Shown piece by piece: positions 15,817 to 23,716 of a DNA stretch of 26,780 bases. Location of the stretch: assembly GCA_023408815.1 (NCBI GenBank), contig JAEYJO010000050.1:1-26780 (forward strand), read 5' to 3'. Below the pieces are notes generated by a model, which made no database searches, was not told where the DNA came from, and saw nothing but the letters and a program-made list of their open reading frames with translations. The stretch comes from Bacillota bacterium (lineage in GTDB: Bacteria > Bacillota > Clostridia > Lachnospirales > Lachnospiraceae). The translations under genes and the position numbers were made by a program. Numbering within the stretch: the stretch's first letter is position 1; each line of letters starts with the position of its first letter.

Positions 15817-16848
15817 TCAATAAGCTCCCTGACCGTTCACATCGGGGCTTTCGGAATCGTCATCTTTTTCCTGACCGTCATCCAGCCACGAATCATCCAC
15901 TTCATATCCAAAGGTATCCTTTAAATACGCTTTCCAGTCGAAAATTGCTTCCACCGACGCAATCGCAACCTCTATCATGGATTCGTCCGGTTCTTTTGTG
16001 GTAAGACGCTGCAGCCACATGCCCGGTGCAGAAAGTATCTTCACCAGGATATTATCGCTTCTTCCCGCAAGACGGATAAGCTCATAGGAAATGCCTGCAA
16101 TAACAGGAATCAGTAAAATACGGAGTGCAACCCGCAGTAAGGGACTTTCCGCCCTGATAAAAAAGAATACGATAATGCTCACGAAAATAACGAAGAACAT
16201 AAAACTGGTACCGCATCTTTTGTGAAGTCTGGAGCTTCGCATCGCGTTATGGACCGTCAACGGGCGCCCTTTTTCGATGCAGTTTATGCACTTATGCTCT
16301 GCACCATGGTATTGGTACAGCCTCTTAATATCCTTCATCAAGGTAATCGCCACGATATATCCTATAAAAATAAGAATACGCACAAGGCCTTCGATAATTG
16401 CCATAACAGAAGTGTTTCTTATATATTCTTCAAACAGGGAAGCAATATAATAGGGCAGTACCATAAAAATGGCCACAGCAAGCACGATGGATAACAGCGT
16501 AACCATTCCCAGCATAATGCCTTCCGCTTTGTCCTTGAACACCTTATGGAAGACTCGATCCGTCGCCGTTTCCTTGGCATCCTCGTCCTCATAAAATGTT
16601 ACGGAATGATTCAGGGTCTTCATTCCCAGTACCATGGAATCAAGAAAGTTGAAAATACCGCGGACAAACGGAATCTCTTTCAACTTGCTTCCGTGAAGCA
16701 CTCCCTGATAAACATCCACTTCCACGTCGATTTCACCGTCCGGCTTGCGTACGGCAACCGCATATTGTTCTTTATTTTTCATCATAACGCCTTCCAGTAC
16801 CGCCTGTCCGCCGACACCGGAATAATGAGCACATTTACTTTTTTTCAT
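15817..16848 (-). CDS. DUF1385 membrane protein (YqhQ-like)
   Basis: 343 residues. The N-terminal GVGGQAVLEGVMMKN and central YQYHGAEHKCINCIE (His/Glu/His/Cys rich, a possible metal site) are the family signatures. About four membrane segments are visible: GIMLGMVTLLSIVLAVAIFMVL, an isoleucine-rich segment before TLMKDIKRL, FMFFVIFVSIIVFFFI and VALRILLIPVIAGISY. The C-terminal tail is acidic (DDSWLDDGQEKDDDSE). Function is not established. It is a constant neighbour of prmC/prfA and rpmE in many Firmicutes. GAGG lies nine bases before the ATG. Confidence 0.92.
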   Translation of the reverse strand: MKKSKCAHYSGVGGQAVLEGVMMKNKEQYAVAVRKPDGEIDVEVDVYQGVLHGSKLKEIPFVRGIFNFLDSMVLGMKTLNHSVTFYEDEDAKETATDRVFHKVFKDKAEGIMLGMVTLLSIVLAVAIFMVLPYYIASLFEEYIRNTSVMAIIEGLVRILIFIGYIVAITLMKDIKRLYQYHGAEHKCINCIEKGRPLTVHNAMRSSRLHKRCGTSFMFFVIFVSIIVFFFIRAESPLLRVALRILLIPVIAGISYELIRLAGRSDNILVKILSAPGMWLQRLTTKEPDESMIEVAIASVEAIFDWKAYLKDTFGYEVDDSWLDDGQEKDDDSESPDVNGQGAY

Positions 16849-16873
16849 ATGGCTTTACCTCACGCATATAATA

Positions 16874-16917
16874 AAATACTTTGGTCACATTGCTTCAAAT
16901 ATCATACTAAAGTATTT
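16874..16917. repeat. Inverted repeat between rpmE terminator and DUF1385 gene
   Basis: Nine-base perfect arms AAATACTTT (16874-16882) and AAAGTATTT (16909-16917) surround 26 bases. It directly abuts the rpmE terminator stem and lies 26 bases before the DUF1385 ATG. It may be an operator, a leader hairpin or a second terminator part; the sequence alone does not decide. Confidence 0.4.
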
Positions 16918-16921
16918 AAAT

Positions 16922-16949
16922 AAGGTTGAGATATTGATACCTCAACCTT
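16922..16949 (-). terminator. Intrinsic terminator after rpmE
   Basis: Nine-base arms AAGGTTGAG (16922-16930) and CTCAACCTT (16941-16949) with a ten-base loop. Reading leftward the stem is followed by ATTTAAAT, and reading rightward by TTT, so it may work in both directions. It begins 28 bases after the rpmE stop. Confidence 0.7.
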
Positions 16950-16977
16950 TTTCAGTGCATAGCTATTTACAGATAAC

Positions 16978-17184
16978 TTATTTACTCTCAACACCGTATT
17001 TTCTGTTGAACTTATCAATACGTCCATCAGCTCTTGCAGACTTCTGCTGGCCGGTATAGAATGAATGACATTTGGAGCAAACTTCAACGTGAATCTCAGA
17101 TTTCGTTGAACCGGTTACAAACGTATTTCCGCAGTTGCAAGTTACAGTTGCCTGATAGTAATTAGGATGTATTCCTTCTTTCAT
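16978..17184 (-). CDS. rpmE: 50S ribosomal protein L31 (zinc-binding type)
   Basis: 68 residues. MKEGIHPNYYQATVTCNCG is the typical L31 start. Cys16, Cys18, Cys36 and Cys39 (CNC and CSKC) form the zinc-binding C+ set, so this is RpmE rather than the zinc-free paralogue RpmE2/YtiA. The start at 17184 has AGGTG upstream. An in-frame extension to 17223 is rejected because its sequence (RTKRLYYREVKE) is unlike L31 and covers the ribosome binding site. It has its own promoter, a structured leader and a terminator. Confidence 0.97.
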   Translation of the reverse strand: MKEGIHPNYYQATVTCNCGNTFVTGSTKSEIHVEVCSKCHSFYTGQQKSARADGRIDKFNRKYGVESK

Positions 17185-17271
17185 CTCTTTCACCTCTCTA
17201 TAATAAAGTCGCTTCGTTCTCATCCACTCGCTTTTTCAGCGTTTGCCGGGGTCTTACCCAAACAGCTTTAT
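17185..17271 (-). promoter_or_regulatory. Structured 5' leader of rpmE, candidate L31 autoregulatory leader
   Basis: On the minus strand the roughly 85-base leader folds into a stem GTTTGGGT / ACCC...AAAC with a CGGC bulge (about 17240-17263), then a small hairpin CGCT-GAAAA-AGCG (about 17229-17242, partly overlapping it), then the ribosome binding site. Ribosomal protein leaders upstream of L31 genes have been predicted in Firmicutes. I cannot check this one against a covariance model. Confidence 0.4.
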
Positions 17272-17272
17272 C

Positions 17273-17301
17273 ATTGTATCACAGCTTATCTGCTGTTGCA
17301 A
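17273..17301 (-). promoter_or_regulatory. Sigma-A promoter of rpmE
   Basis: Leftward TTGCAA (17296-17301), a 17-base spacer, then TACAAT (17273-17278) preceded by TGA, which makes an extended -10. It lies between the rho stop at 17329 and rpmE, so rpmE is transcribed separately from rho. Confidence 0.7.
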
Positions 17302-17328
17302 GTATTTTTCCTGAAAACATTCATTTAA

Positions 17329-18891
17329 TTAGAAAAACTTTATTTTTTTTACCATCTGGACGAACTCAGCATTATTTCTCGTCTTCGCAAACATATCCAA
17401 AATCTTGTCTACCGCTTCCTCGGGCTTCAGGCTGTTAAGCGCCTTACGCATAATGTTGATTGCTTCCTGCTCTTCCGAAGACAAAAGCAAATCTTCTCTA
17501 CGGGTTCCCGATTTCGGAATGTCGATAGCCGGAAATACTCTTCTCTCCGACAGCTTGCGGTCAAGCACCATTTCCATATTGCCGGTACCTTTGAATTCCT
17601 CGTATACAACATCATCCATTTTGCTTCCGGTTTCCACCAATGCCGTCGCTAGAATGGTCAGACTGCCGCCGCCCCTCATATTTCTCGCCGCACCGAAAAA
17701 GCGCTTCGGCATATGTAAGGCTGCCGGATCGAGACCGCCGGACAACGTTCTTCCGCTGGGCGGAACGGTGAGGTTATATGCTCTTGTCAGACGGGTAATA
17801 CTATCGAGCAGTATCATAACGTCCTTTTTATGCTCTACCAGGCGCTTCGCGCGCTCGATTACCATTTCCGAAACTCTTTTATGGTGATCCGGCAATTCGT
17901 CGAAGGTGGAATAGATAACTTCTACATTGGGTCCTTCAATCGCTTCCTTTATATCTGTCACTTCTTCCGGACGTTCGTCGATAAGAAGGATGATCAGATG
18001 CACATCCGGAGAATTCCTCTTTACGGATTTGGCAACCTCTTTTAATAAGGTCGTCTTTCCCGCCTTCGGAGGGGATACGATCATACCTCTCTGCCCTTTA
18101 CCCACCGGACTCATCAAATCCATGATACGCATTGCCACAGACGCTCCCTGCGTCTCCAGAGGCATCCTCTCATCGGGAAAAATCGGCGTCATATCTTCAA
18201 AGTTACACCTGCGCGCCGCTACATCGGGAGAATATCCGTTGACACTTTTTACATATAATAATGCGCTGAACTTCTCGCTCTGCGTCTTGATTCTCGTATT
18301 GCCCTCCAGAATATCCCCGGTCTTTAAATTAAAGCGTCTGATCTGGCTGGGAGCAACATAAACGTCGTTTTCCCCCGGCAGATAATTCTCACAGCGAATA
18401 AATCCGTAGCCATCCGGCATAACTTCCAAAATTCCATGAGCAATGATACCGCTGTCCAAATCGGAGGGATACTTCTCGTCATCCCCTCTTCCGGCCACGC
18501 CCTGCCTGCTGTCGACTGCAGTCCTGACCTCTCCTGTCTGTCTGCTGTCTGCTGTTCTGTTCTCAGACATTTTATTGTCAGGCGATAACCTGTTTTCCAC
18601 CGGCCTTGTGCCTGCCGCCTGCCTGTTCTCCGCAGACCTGTTTTCAGGCTCTTCTGCTTGTCTGCCTTCTGTCTGCCTGTTTTCTTGCTGCCTATTATTC
18701 ATAACGACTCTTTTCGGCGCAGTTACGGACTTCTCCTCCGAAACCCCAGCCGCATTTTTTTCTTTTTCATCCTCCAGAAGCATCGCTTCCACGATTTCTG
18801 CTTTTTTCATCGCAGAAACTCCCTTAATCTTCCTAGCTTTGGCAATTTCTTTCAGATCCGCCAATGCCAACGATTCATACTTCTCTCTCAT
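17329..18891 (-). CDS. rho: Transcription termination factor Rho with long disordered linker
   Basis: 520 residues, against about 420 in E. coli. Order: Rho N-terminal SAP-like domain (1-40, LADLKEIAKARKIKGVSAMKKAEIV); a linker of about 100 residues (41-146) rich in Asn, Arg, Gln and Glu with repeated ENR/NRQ/SRQ units; the cold-shock-like RNA-binding domain (HGILEVMPDGYGFIR); then the RecA-type ATPase with Walker A PKAGKT (275-280) and Walker B VMILLD (358-363). SGGLDPAALHMPKRFFGAARN is the Rho Q/R-loop region. It unwinds and releases RNA at Rho-dependent terminators. ATG 18891 has GGAGG five bases upstream. An extension to 19047 is leader sequence. Confidence 0.97.
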   Translation of the reverse strand: MREKYESLALADLKEIAKARKIKGVSAMKKAEIVEAMLLEDEKEKNAAGVSEEKSVTAPKRVVMNNRQQENRQTEGRQAEEPENRSAENRQAAGTRPVENRLSPDNKMSENRTADSRQTGEVRTAVDSRQGVAGRGDDEKYPSDLDSGIIAHGILEVMPDGYGFIRCENYLPGENDVYVAPSQIRRFNLKTGDILEGNTRIKTQSEKFSALLYVKSVNGYSPDVAARRCNFEDMTPIFPDERMPLETQGASVAMRIMDLMSPVGKGQRGMIVSPPKAGKTTLLKEVAKSVKRNSPDVHLIILLIDERPEEVTDIKEAIEGPNVEVIYSTFDELPDHHKRVSEMVIERAKRLVEHKKDVMILLDSITRLTRAYNLTVPPSGRTLSGGLDPAALHMPKRFFGAARNMRGGGSLTILATALVETGSKMDDVVYEEFKGTGNMEMVLDRKLSERRVFPAIDIPKSGTRREDLLLSSEEQEAINIMRKALNSLKPEEAVDKILDMFAKTRNNAEFVQMVKKIKFF

Positions 18892-19109
18892 ATACTCCTC
18901 CGTATTGTTCCTTAAACTACAATTATATGCCAATTTATCGGCAAAAAGCCGGTTATTCTCTTTACATACTCTTTTTATGCTTTTTGATTGTCTTTTATCT
19001 TGGGGGATTAAAGCTGATATGTTAACCGAATTGCTTACAAATGCCATCTATTTTTAACATTATACAACAGCTTCTGTAAAATAGAAAGTCTTTTTTTCAT
19101 TTCCCCGCC

Positions 19110-19138
19110 TTGCAGAGTTGCGGCAAATATTATATGAT
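19110..19138 (+). promoter_or_regulatory. Candidate promoter of the malic enzyme gene
   Basis: TTGCAG (19110-19115), a 17-base spacer, then TATGAT (19133-19138). The predicted start near 19145 gives a leader of about 77 bases. Confidence 0.55.
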
Positions 19139-19154
19139 TATTTAAGTATACAAT

Positions 19155-19170
19155 GCACATGAACATGTGC
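19155..19170. promoter_or_regulatory. Palindromic operator candidate before malic enzyme
   Basis: GCACATG (19155-19161) and CATGTGC (19164-19170) are perfect inverted repeats around AA. The site is about 10-25 bases downstream of the predicted start, a position where a bound regulator would block transcription. No regulator gene is adjacent. Confidence 0.45.
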
Positions 19171-19221
19171 TGCGTCCTAACTCAAATAAAAACTACATTA
19201 ATATCAAAGTGAGGATAATTC

Positions 19222-20376
19222 ATGACTACGAACGAAAAGGCATTAGAGCTTCATAAACAATGGAACGGAAAACTAGAGACGGTTTCCAAGTCTCCCGTCA
19301 AATCCCGCGAGGACCTTTCTCTCGCCTATACTCCCGGGGTTGCCGAACCCTGCAAGGTAATCGCACAGGACAAAGAGGCCGCCTATACTTATACAATGAA
19401 AGCTAATACGGTCGCCGTGGTATCCGATGGAAGCGCTGTGCTGGGCTTGGGTAATATCGGTCCCTATGCCGCCATGCCGGTCATGGAAGGAAAGGCAGTT
19501 CTTTTCAAAGAATTCGGCGGCGTGAATGCCGTACCCATTTGTCTTGACACACAGGATACGGAGGAAATCATCAAGACCGTTACTTATCTCGCTCCCGGCT
19601 TCGGCGGAATCAATCTGGAAGATATCAGTGCTCCCCGCTGCTTTGAAATCGAAGAGCGTTTAAAAGAAATACTGGACATCCCCGTATTTCATGACGACCA
19701 GCACGGTACGGCAATCGTCGTTCTGGCGGGTATCATCAACGCACTGAAGGTAACAGGAAAGAAAAAGGAAGACTGCAAGGTCGTCGTAAACGGCGCGGGC
19801 AGCGCAGGCGTAGCCATCACGAAGCTGCTGCTTACCTACGGATTTTCCAATGTCATCATGTGCGATAAGGTAGGCATTGTCTCTGTCAGAACGGAAGGCC
19901 TCAACTGGATGCAGCAGAAAATGACAGAAGTTACTAATCCCAATAACGAAACCGGCTCTCTCGCCGATGCCATGAAGGGTGCAGATATTTTTGTAGGCGT
20001 ATCCGCTCCCGGTATCGTGACCAAAGAAATGGTTTCCTCCATGAACAAGGATTCCATTCTGTTCGCTATGGCAAATCCTGTTCCGGAAATTATGCCCGAT
20101 CTGGCAAAAGAAGCTGGTGCAAGAGTTGTTGGTACGGGACGCAGCGATTTTCCTAATCAGGTGAACAACGTAGTGGCCTTTCCGGGCATCTTCAAGGGCG
20201 CCTTAGAAGGCCGCGCTACACAGATCACGGAAGAAATGAAGCTTGCGGCGGCAAGTGCAATTGCCGGTCTCGTTCCGGAAATCGAACTTGGCGAAGATAA
20301 CATTATGCCGGAGGCCTTCAATCCCAAAGTAGCCGAAGTGGTTGCCAACGCTGTAAAATCTCACATCGTCCGCTGA
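19222..20376 (+). CDS. Malic enzyme, probably NAD-dependent
   Basis: 384 residues, the short bacterial form. It decarboxylates malate to pyruvate and CO2 with NAD(P) reduction. Catalytic Tyr36 is in LAYTPGVAEPC, and catalytic Lys90 in MEGKAVLFK. Metal ligands are Glu132/Asp133 (NLEDISAP) and Asp157/Asp158 (VFHDDQHGT). The dinucleotide motif is GAGSAG (190-195), and an Asp in VIMCDKVG at the end of the second strand suggests NAD rather than NADP. FAMANPVPEI and GRSDFPNQVNN are also typical. GTGAGG lies before the ATG. It is divergent from rho. Confidence 0.95.
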   Translation: MTTNEKALELHKQWNGKLETVSKSPVKSREDLSLAYTPGVAEPCKVIAQDKEAAYTYTMKANTVAVVSDGSAVLGLGNIGPYAAMPVMEGKAVLFKEFGGVNAVPICLDTQDTEEIIKTVTYLAPGFGGINLEDISAPRCFEIEERLKEILDIPVFHDDQHGTAIVVLAGIINALKVTGKKKEDCKVVVNGAGSAGVAITKLLLTYGFSNVIMCDKVGIVSVRTEGLNWMQQKMTEVTNPNNETGSLADAMKGADIFVGVSAPGIVTKEMVSSMNKDSILFAMANPVPEIMPDLAKEAGARVVGTGRSDFPNQVNNVVAFPGIFKGALEGRATQITEEMKLAAASAIAGLVPEIELGEDNIMPEAFNPKVAEVVANAVKSHIVR

Positions 20377-20406
20377 GCGGCAAGGAAGCGCGGAACGGGT
20401 AATTCT

Positions 20407-21375
20407 ATGTATAACAAAAAAGAGCCGGTATTCCTTAAGAATGGCATTCCTGAAATATGGCACGGCAAACGTTATTATTCTCTGGACGCTTATTTTAAGA
20501 ATACTCTCGGCCATAAAATGAATAAAATCGCCATCGACGCAGGATTTACCTGCCCTAACAGAGACGGTACACTGGATACCAGAGGCTGCATCTTTTGCAG
20601 CGAAGGGGGAAGCGGCGACTTTGCTGTTCCCTTTTCCTCCATAGAGACGGACGAACCGTATATCGCATATTTCCAGTCCTATACCGGTACCTATGCCCCC
20701 GTCTCACAGCTGGAACAAATCTTCGGACAGGCGTTGGCCGATTCCGAAGTTGCCGGAATCTCCATCGCCACACGCCCTGATTGTCTTCCAACGGAGGTTC
20801 TTATGCTGTTTGGCAGACTGAAAGCCGCCTATCCCCGCAAATTCATATGGATAGAGCTGGGACTTCAGACCATCCATGAACAGACTGCCCTCTATATCAG
20901 GCGGGGTTATGCTCTGGAGTGCTTTTCCCGAGCCATTTATGAATTGGATTCCCTTCACATTCCGGTTATCGCCCACGTCATCTTAGGCCTTCCCGGAGAA
21001 AGTGAATCTATGATGCTCGAAACTGTTGAATACCTGAGCCGCATTCCGGTCTTCGGAATAAAGCTTCAGCTTCTTCACGTGCTGAGGGGAACTGATTTGG
21101 CAGAGGATTATGAAAAAGGTGCGTTTTCCGCCCTGACTATGGAAAAATATCTTCATATACTCATCAACTGTTTGGAGCACCTTTCCCCGGACATCGTCGT
21201 ACACAGGGTAACCGGCGACGGACCGAAGGATCTGCTCCTCGCTCCTTTATGGAGCGCTGAAAAGAAAAAGGTTCTGAATACTCTTCATCATCAAATGAAG
21301 CTTCAGAACTCTTATCAGGGAAAATATTGGAAAGGAGGTATTTCTTATGCCTCAGGAACCTCTGACACTTTATAA
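20407..21375 (+). CDS. TIGR01212-family radical SAM protein (YhcC-like)
   Basis: 322 residues. The cluster cysteines are C49, C61 and C64 (CPNRDGTLDTRGCIFC, spacing x11 and x2), which is the variant motif of the TIGR01212/YhcC group rather than the plain CxxxCxxC. The family start GKRYYSLDAYFKNTLG and the later WIELGLQTIHEQT and HVILGLPGESESMM support it. The substrate is not established; an RNA-modification role has been suggested for the group. It follows malic enzyme by 30 bases. The ribosome binding site is weak (AACGGG). Its end overlaps the next gene by 29 bases. Confidence 0.93.
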   Translation: MYNKKEPVFLKNGIPEIWHGKRYYSLDAYFKNTLGHKMNKIAIDAGFTCPNRDGTLDTRGCIFCSEGGSGDFAVPFSSIETDEPYIAYFQSYTGTYAPVSQLEQIFGQALADSEVAGISIATRPDCLPTEVLMLFGRLKAAYPRKFIWIELGLQTIHEQTALYIRRGYALECFSRAIYELDSLHIPVIAHVILGLPGESESMMLETVEYLSRIPVFGIKLQLLHVLRGTDLAEDYEKGAFSALTMEKYLHILINCLEHLSPDIVVHRVTGDGPKDLLLAPLWSAEKKKVLNTLHHQMKLQNSYQGKYWKGGISYASGTSDTL

Positions 21376-21862
21376 ATTAATCATACTTTATATGCTTGAC
21401 CGGGTGAATTTTCCTCTGACCAGCGCACAGGTGGGGGATTTTATTCTGGAAAAAGAATACACGAATTTTCTCACCCTGCAGCAGGCAATTTCAGAGCTGA
21501 CCGAGGCAGGGCTCATTTCCGCCCAGTCCATACGGAACAGAACTCATCTGCTGATTACGGCGGAGGGATTAAATACGCTTTCTTTCTTTGAAAACCGCAT
21601 TAGCGATACGATAAAAAAAGAAGTAAATGCTTTTTTCAAGGATAATGAGATGGAGCTGAGAAACGAAGTATCCATTCTCGCAGATTATTACAAATCCACT
21701 ACGGGAGACTACGATGCACATTTGGTGGCGAAGGAGAAAAAAGTAAAGTTGGTTGACATAACTTTATCTGTTCCTACAGAAGAATCCGCTGCAGCTATCT
21801 GTGACAACTGGCAGCGGAAAAATCAACAAATCTATCAATATCTCATTCAGCAGCTATTTTAG
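21347..21862 (+). CDS. DUF4364 winged-helix protein
   Basis: 171 residues. The N-terminal part LTLYKLIILYMLDRVNFPLTSAQVGDFILEKEYTNFLTLQQAISELTEAGLI reads as a winged-helix DNA-binding domain, followed by a wing-like RNRTHLLITAEGLNTLSFF. The C-terminal half is a mixed helix/strand region without recognised catalytic motifs. This matches DUF4364, common in Clostridia, a probable transcription regulator with unknown targets. AAAGGAGGT (21331-21339), seven bases before the ATG, is very strong and lies inside the radical SAM gene, so translation is efficient and coupled. Confidence 0.87.
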   Translation: MPQEPLTLYKLIILYMLDRVNFPLTSAQVGDFILEKEYTNFLTLQQAISELTEAGLISAQSIRNRTHLLITAEGLNTLSFFENRISDTIKKEVNAFFKDNEMELRNEVSILADYYKSTTGDYDAHLVAKEKKVKLVDITLSVPTEESAAAICDNWQRKNQQIYQYLIQQLF

Positions 21863-21874
21863 CCGCGTTTTTCT

Positions 21875-23716
21875 TTATGGCTCCTGCGCTGTCGGCCACT
21901 GGGAAATGCCGATGATGCTTTTTGCGAAATCCGTATAAGTATCCGCATTTTCGGTGTCCATGTATTTGAAAACATTATAGGCATATTTGTGTGTGCCGTC
22001 GGCATTGTTCAAGCCAAGAGAAAGTCCCTGGACCATCTCCTCCAGCGCGTCCGTCTGTCTGGAAAAAAGGATGGAATCGATATACGGGTTTGCTTCTGCA
22101 GTCTTATAGGCATATACGATGGCCGCCGCCTGCAGTTCCTCCCCCCGCAGAGAAGTATATCCCAATTCGCTCAATATGACGGACCGCACCTCCCCGTCCT
22201 TTGTAAGAAATTCCTCCTGCTGCATATAATCGGTTACCACGCCGATATTTGCCATCGTCACCATGGAAGTGTCCGGCGAATCGTTGACATACTTGGAGGT
22301 TGACCATATCCTCACAGAGGTTAAGGGCACATTGTAGGGATGTATGGCAAGCCCCCAGTCTATATTCCCCTCTTTCTTTATCTGCCTGTTGAATTCATCC
22401 AGAACATCTCTTGTATCATAGTTCGTATTGCCGCTTATATTTCTGTCCCACTGCTGATCCAGGGATATGTAAATATTACACGCAGCATTAATGCTTTTTA
22501 TCGCGTTGTAAAATACCCGGTAAGCCTTGACATATTCTTTCACATAATCCTGAAGTTCTACGTACTCCATGTAGTTCCATTCTTTTCTTGCATTGATCTC
22601 ATTCCCTATGATCCAGTTGGCTACCAATCCGCGCCCGTTAGCGCTTCCCGAGTAACGCTCCGAAAGAAATGCTCCTACTGCCGCCAAATACTCCGCACCG
22701 CTTTCATCCGCCCCGTTGAATGCATAATAAGGCGCGCTTCCTATCCCGGAACGGGCAAGAGGATGAATCATCTGGGGATAAGCGGAAGACACGTCGTTTA
22801 ATATAATAGCGCTTATCTCAATTCCTTTATTAGTCAGCGTACTGAATACCAAATCATATTCCGATATAACCTGCCCGTTAAAAGCGTAGTTTTTCCCGTT
22901 ATAGGAATAAGAAATAGTGGGATATATACTGTTGGTCGATTCTCCCAATATTCTGGAAACAGGAATATTATACGCTGCGTGTTTCACCCCAAGGTCATCC
23001 AGCTCTGAGGTAGTAAGCTTGTTTGGATCGATTAGAAGCCCTTTTTTGGAAGAAGGCTTTTCTCCGTTGGATTTATATTTTGCTACCGCTTCCGGATTAG
23101 TAATATATTGGGGATTACTTACAGCAACATATTTTCCGTCCTTCAATACGGCAATCACAAATTTGCGGAACACTCCGCTTTCCGTTCCTGTAAAATGTCT
23201 GGGAAACCGGAATTCCACCTCTGTATTCTTATATTCCTTCATGATAGGAGTGCTGTCCTCCGCTACGGTGTCTTCATAAGAACGTATTGCAAACAGGTAA
23301 TAATACTTGTCGTCACTGACCGGAATGGCAGCCGAAGAAGTCTTAAGAGAAACCTTGCTCGTTTTACTATCTATCAGACAGGATTCCACCTCCAAAAACG
23401 CCTCTGTTTCCCCTTCCTCAAGCTCTACGGAGGACGGCTTTTTTCTAATGGAATTGAACACGTTACGTCCGGCTTCTATGACAGATTCAAAAATGCTGCC
23501 CGTCTGCTCCTTTTCCTGCTCTTCCTTTTCCGCCGTCTCCTTCGCCTTTTCTTCTTCCGCCTTCTCTATCACTATAAGCGCGGCTTCCTCCGCTTCCTTC
23601 TGCCTTTCGTTAAAGGAGTAAGCGGCAAATCCCCCGCCGGCTAATGCAGCTATACAGATTATTACTATACTTATCGTAAGCCAAAGTCTTTTTGCAGTAT
23701 TCTTTTTCCGATTCAT
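21875..23716 (-). CDS. DUF5722 membrane-anchored TIM-barrel protein, putative glycoside hydrolase
   Basis: 613 residues. A basic N-terminus and one membrane segment (about 11-33) anchor it, followed by an Ala/Glu/Lys coiled-coil stalk (34-70). An all-beta region (about 95-215) precedes a barrel whose motifs resemble clan GH-A: NWIIGNEIN with Glu373 as acid/base candidate and VILSELGYTS with Glu517 as nucleophile candidate. LAIHPYNVP lies between them. The bulk should be outside the cell. This fits DUF5722, which has no established activity. Its ATG directly follows the rarA stop (TAAATG), with GAGG eight bases upstream inside rarA. It converges with DUF4364, 12 bases apart. Confidence 0.8.
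   Translation of the reverse strand: MNRKKNTAKRLWLTISIVIICIAALAGGGFAAYSFNERQKEAEEAALIVIEKAEEEKAKETAEKEEQEKEQTGSIFESVIEAGRNVFNSIRKKPSSVELEEGETEAFLEVESCLIDSKTSKVSLKTSSAAIPVSDDKYYYLFAIRSYEDTVAEDSTPIMKEYKNTEVEFRFPRHFTGTESGVFRKFVIAVLKDGKYVAVSNPQYITNPEAVAKYKSNGEKPSSKKGLLIDPNKLTTSELDDLGVKHAAYNIPVSRILGESTNSIYPTISYSYNGKNYAFNGQVISEYDLVFSTLTNKGIEISAIILNDVSSAYPQMIHPLARSGIGSAPYYAFNGADESGAEYLAAVGAFLSERYSGSANGRGLVANWIIGNEINARKEWNYMEYVELQDYVKEYVKAYRVFYNAIKSINAACNIYISLDQQWDRNISGNTNYDTRDVLDEFNRQIKKEGNIDWGLAIHPYNVPLTSVRIWSTSKYVNDSPDTSMVTMANIGVVTDYMQQEEFLTKDGEVRSVILSELGYTSLRGEELQAAAIVYAYKTAEANPYIDSILFSRQTDALEEMVQGLSLGLNNADGTHKYAYNVFKYMDTENADTYTDFAKSIIGISQWPTAQEP

Larger units (their letters stand above)
18892..19221. 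other. 330-base divergent intergenic region between rho and malic enzyme
   Basis: No gene is supported. The rho side (18892-19047) is an open but non-homologous upstream extension of the rho frame with a TATAAT at 18922-18927 (leftward) lacking a good -35. The malic-enzyme side carries a promoter (19110-19138) and a perfect 16-base palindrome (19155-19170). Confidence 0.6.

Noticed and set aside
18892..19047. N-terminal extension of Rho by 52 residues
   Set aside because: The extension has no Rho homology, and GGAGG five bases before 18891 fixes the start.
18443..19057. 204-codon open frame on the plus strand
   Set aside because: It is antisense to rho and reflects the low-complexity linker; its Ser/Leu/Phe-rich sequence has no family signature.
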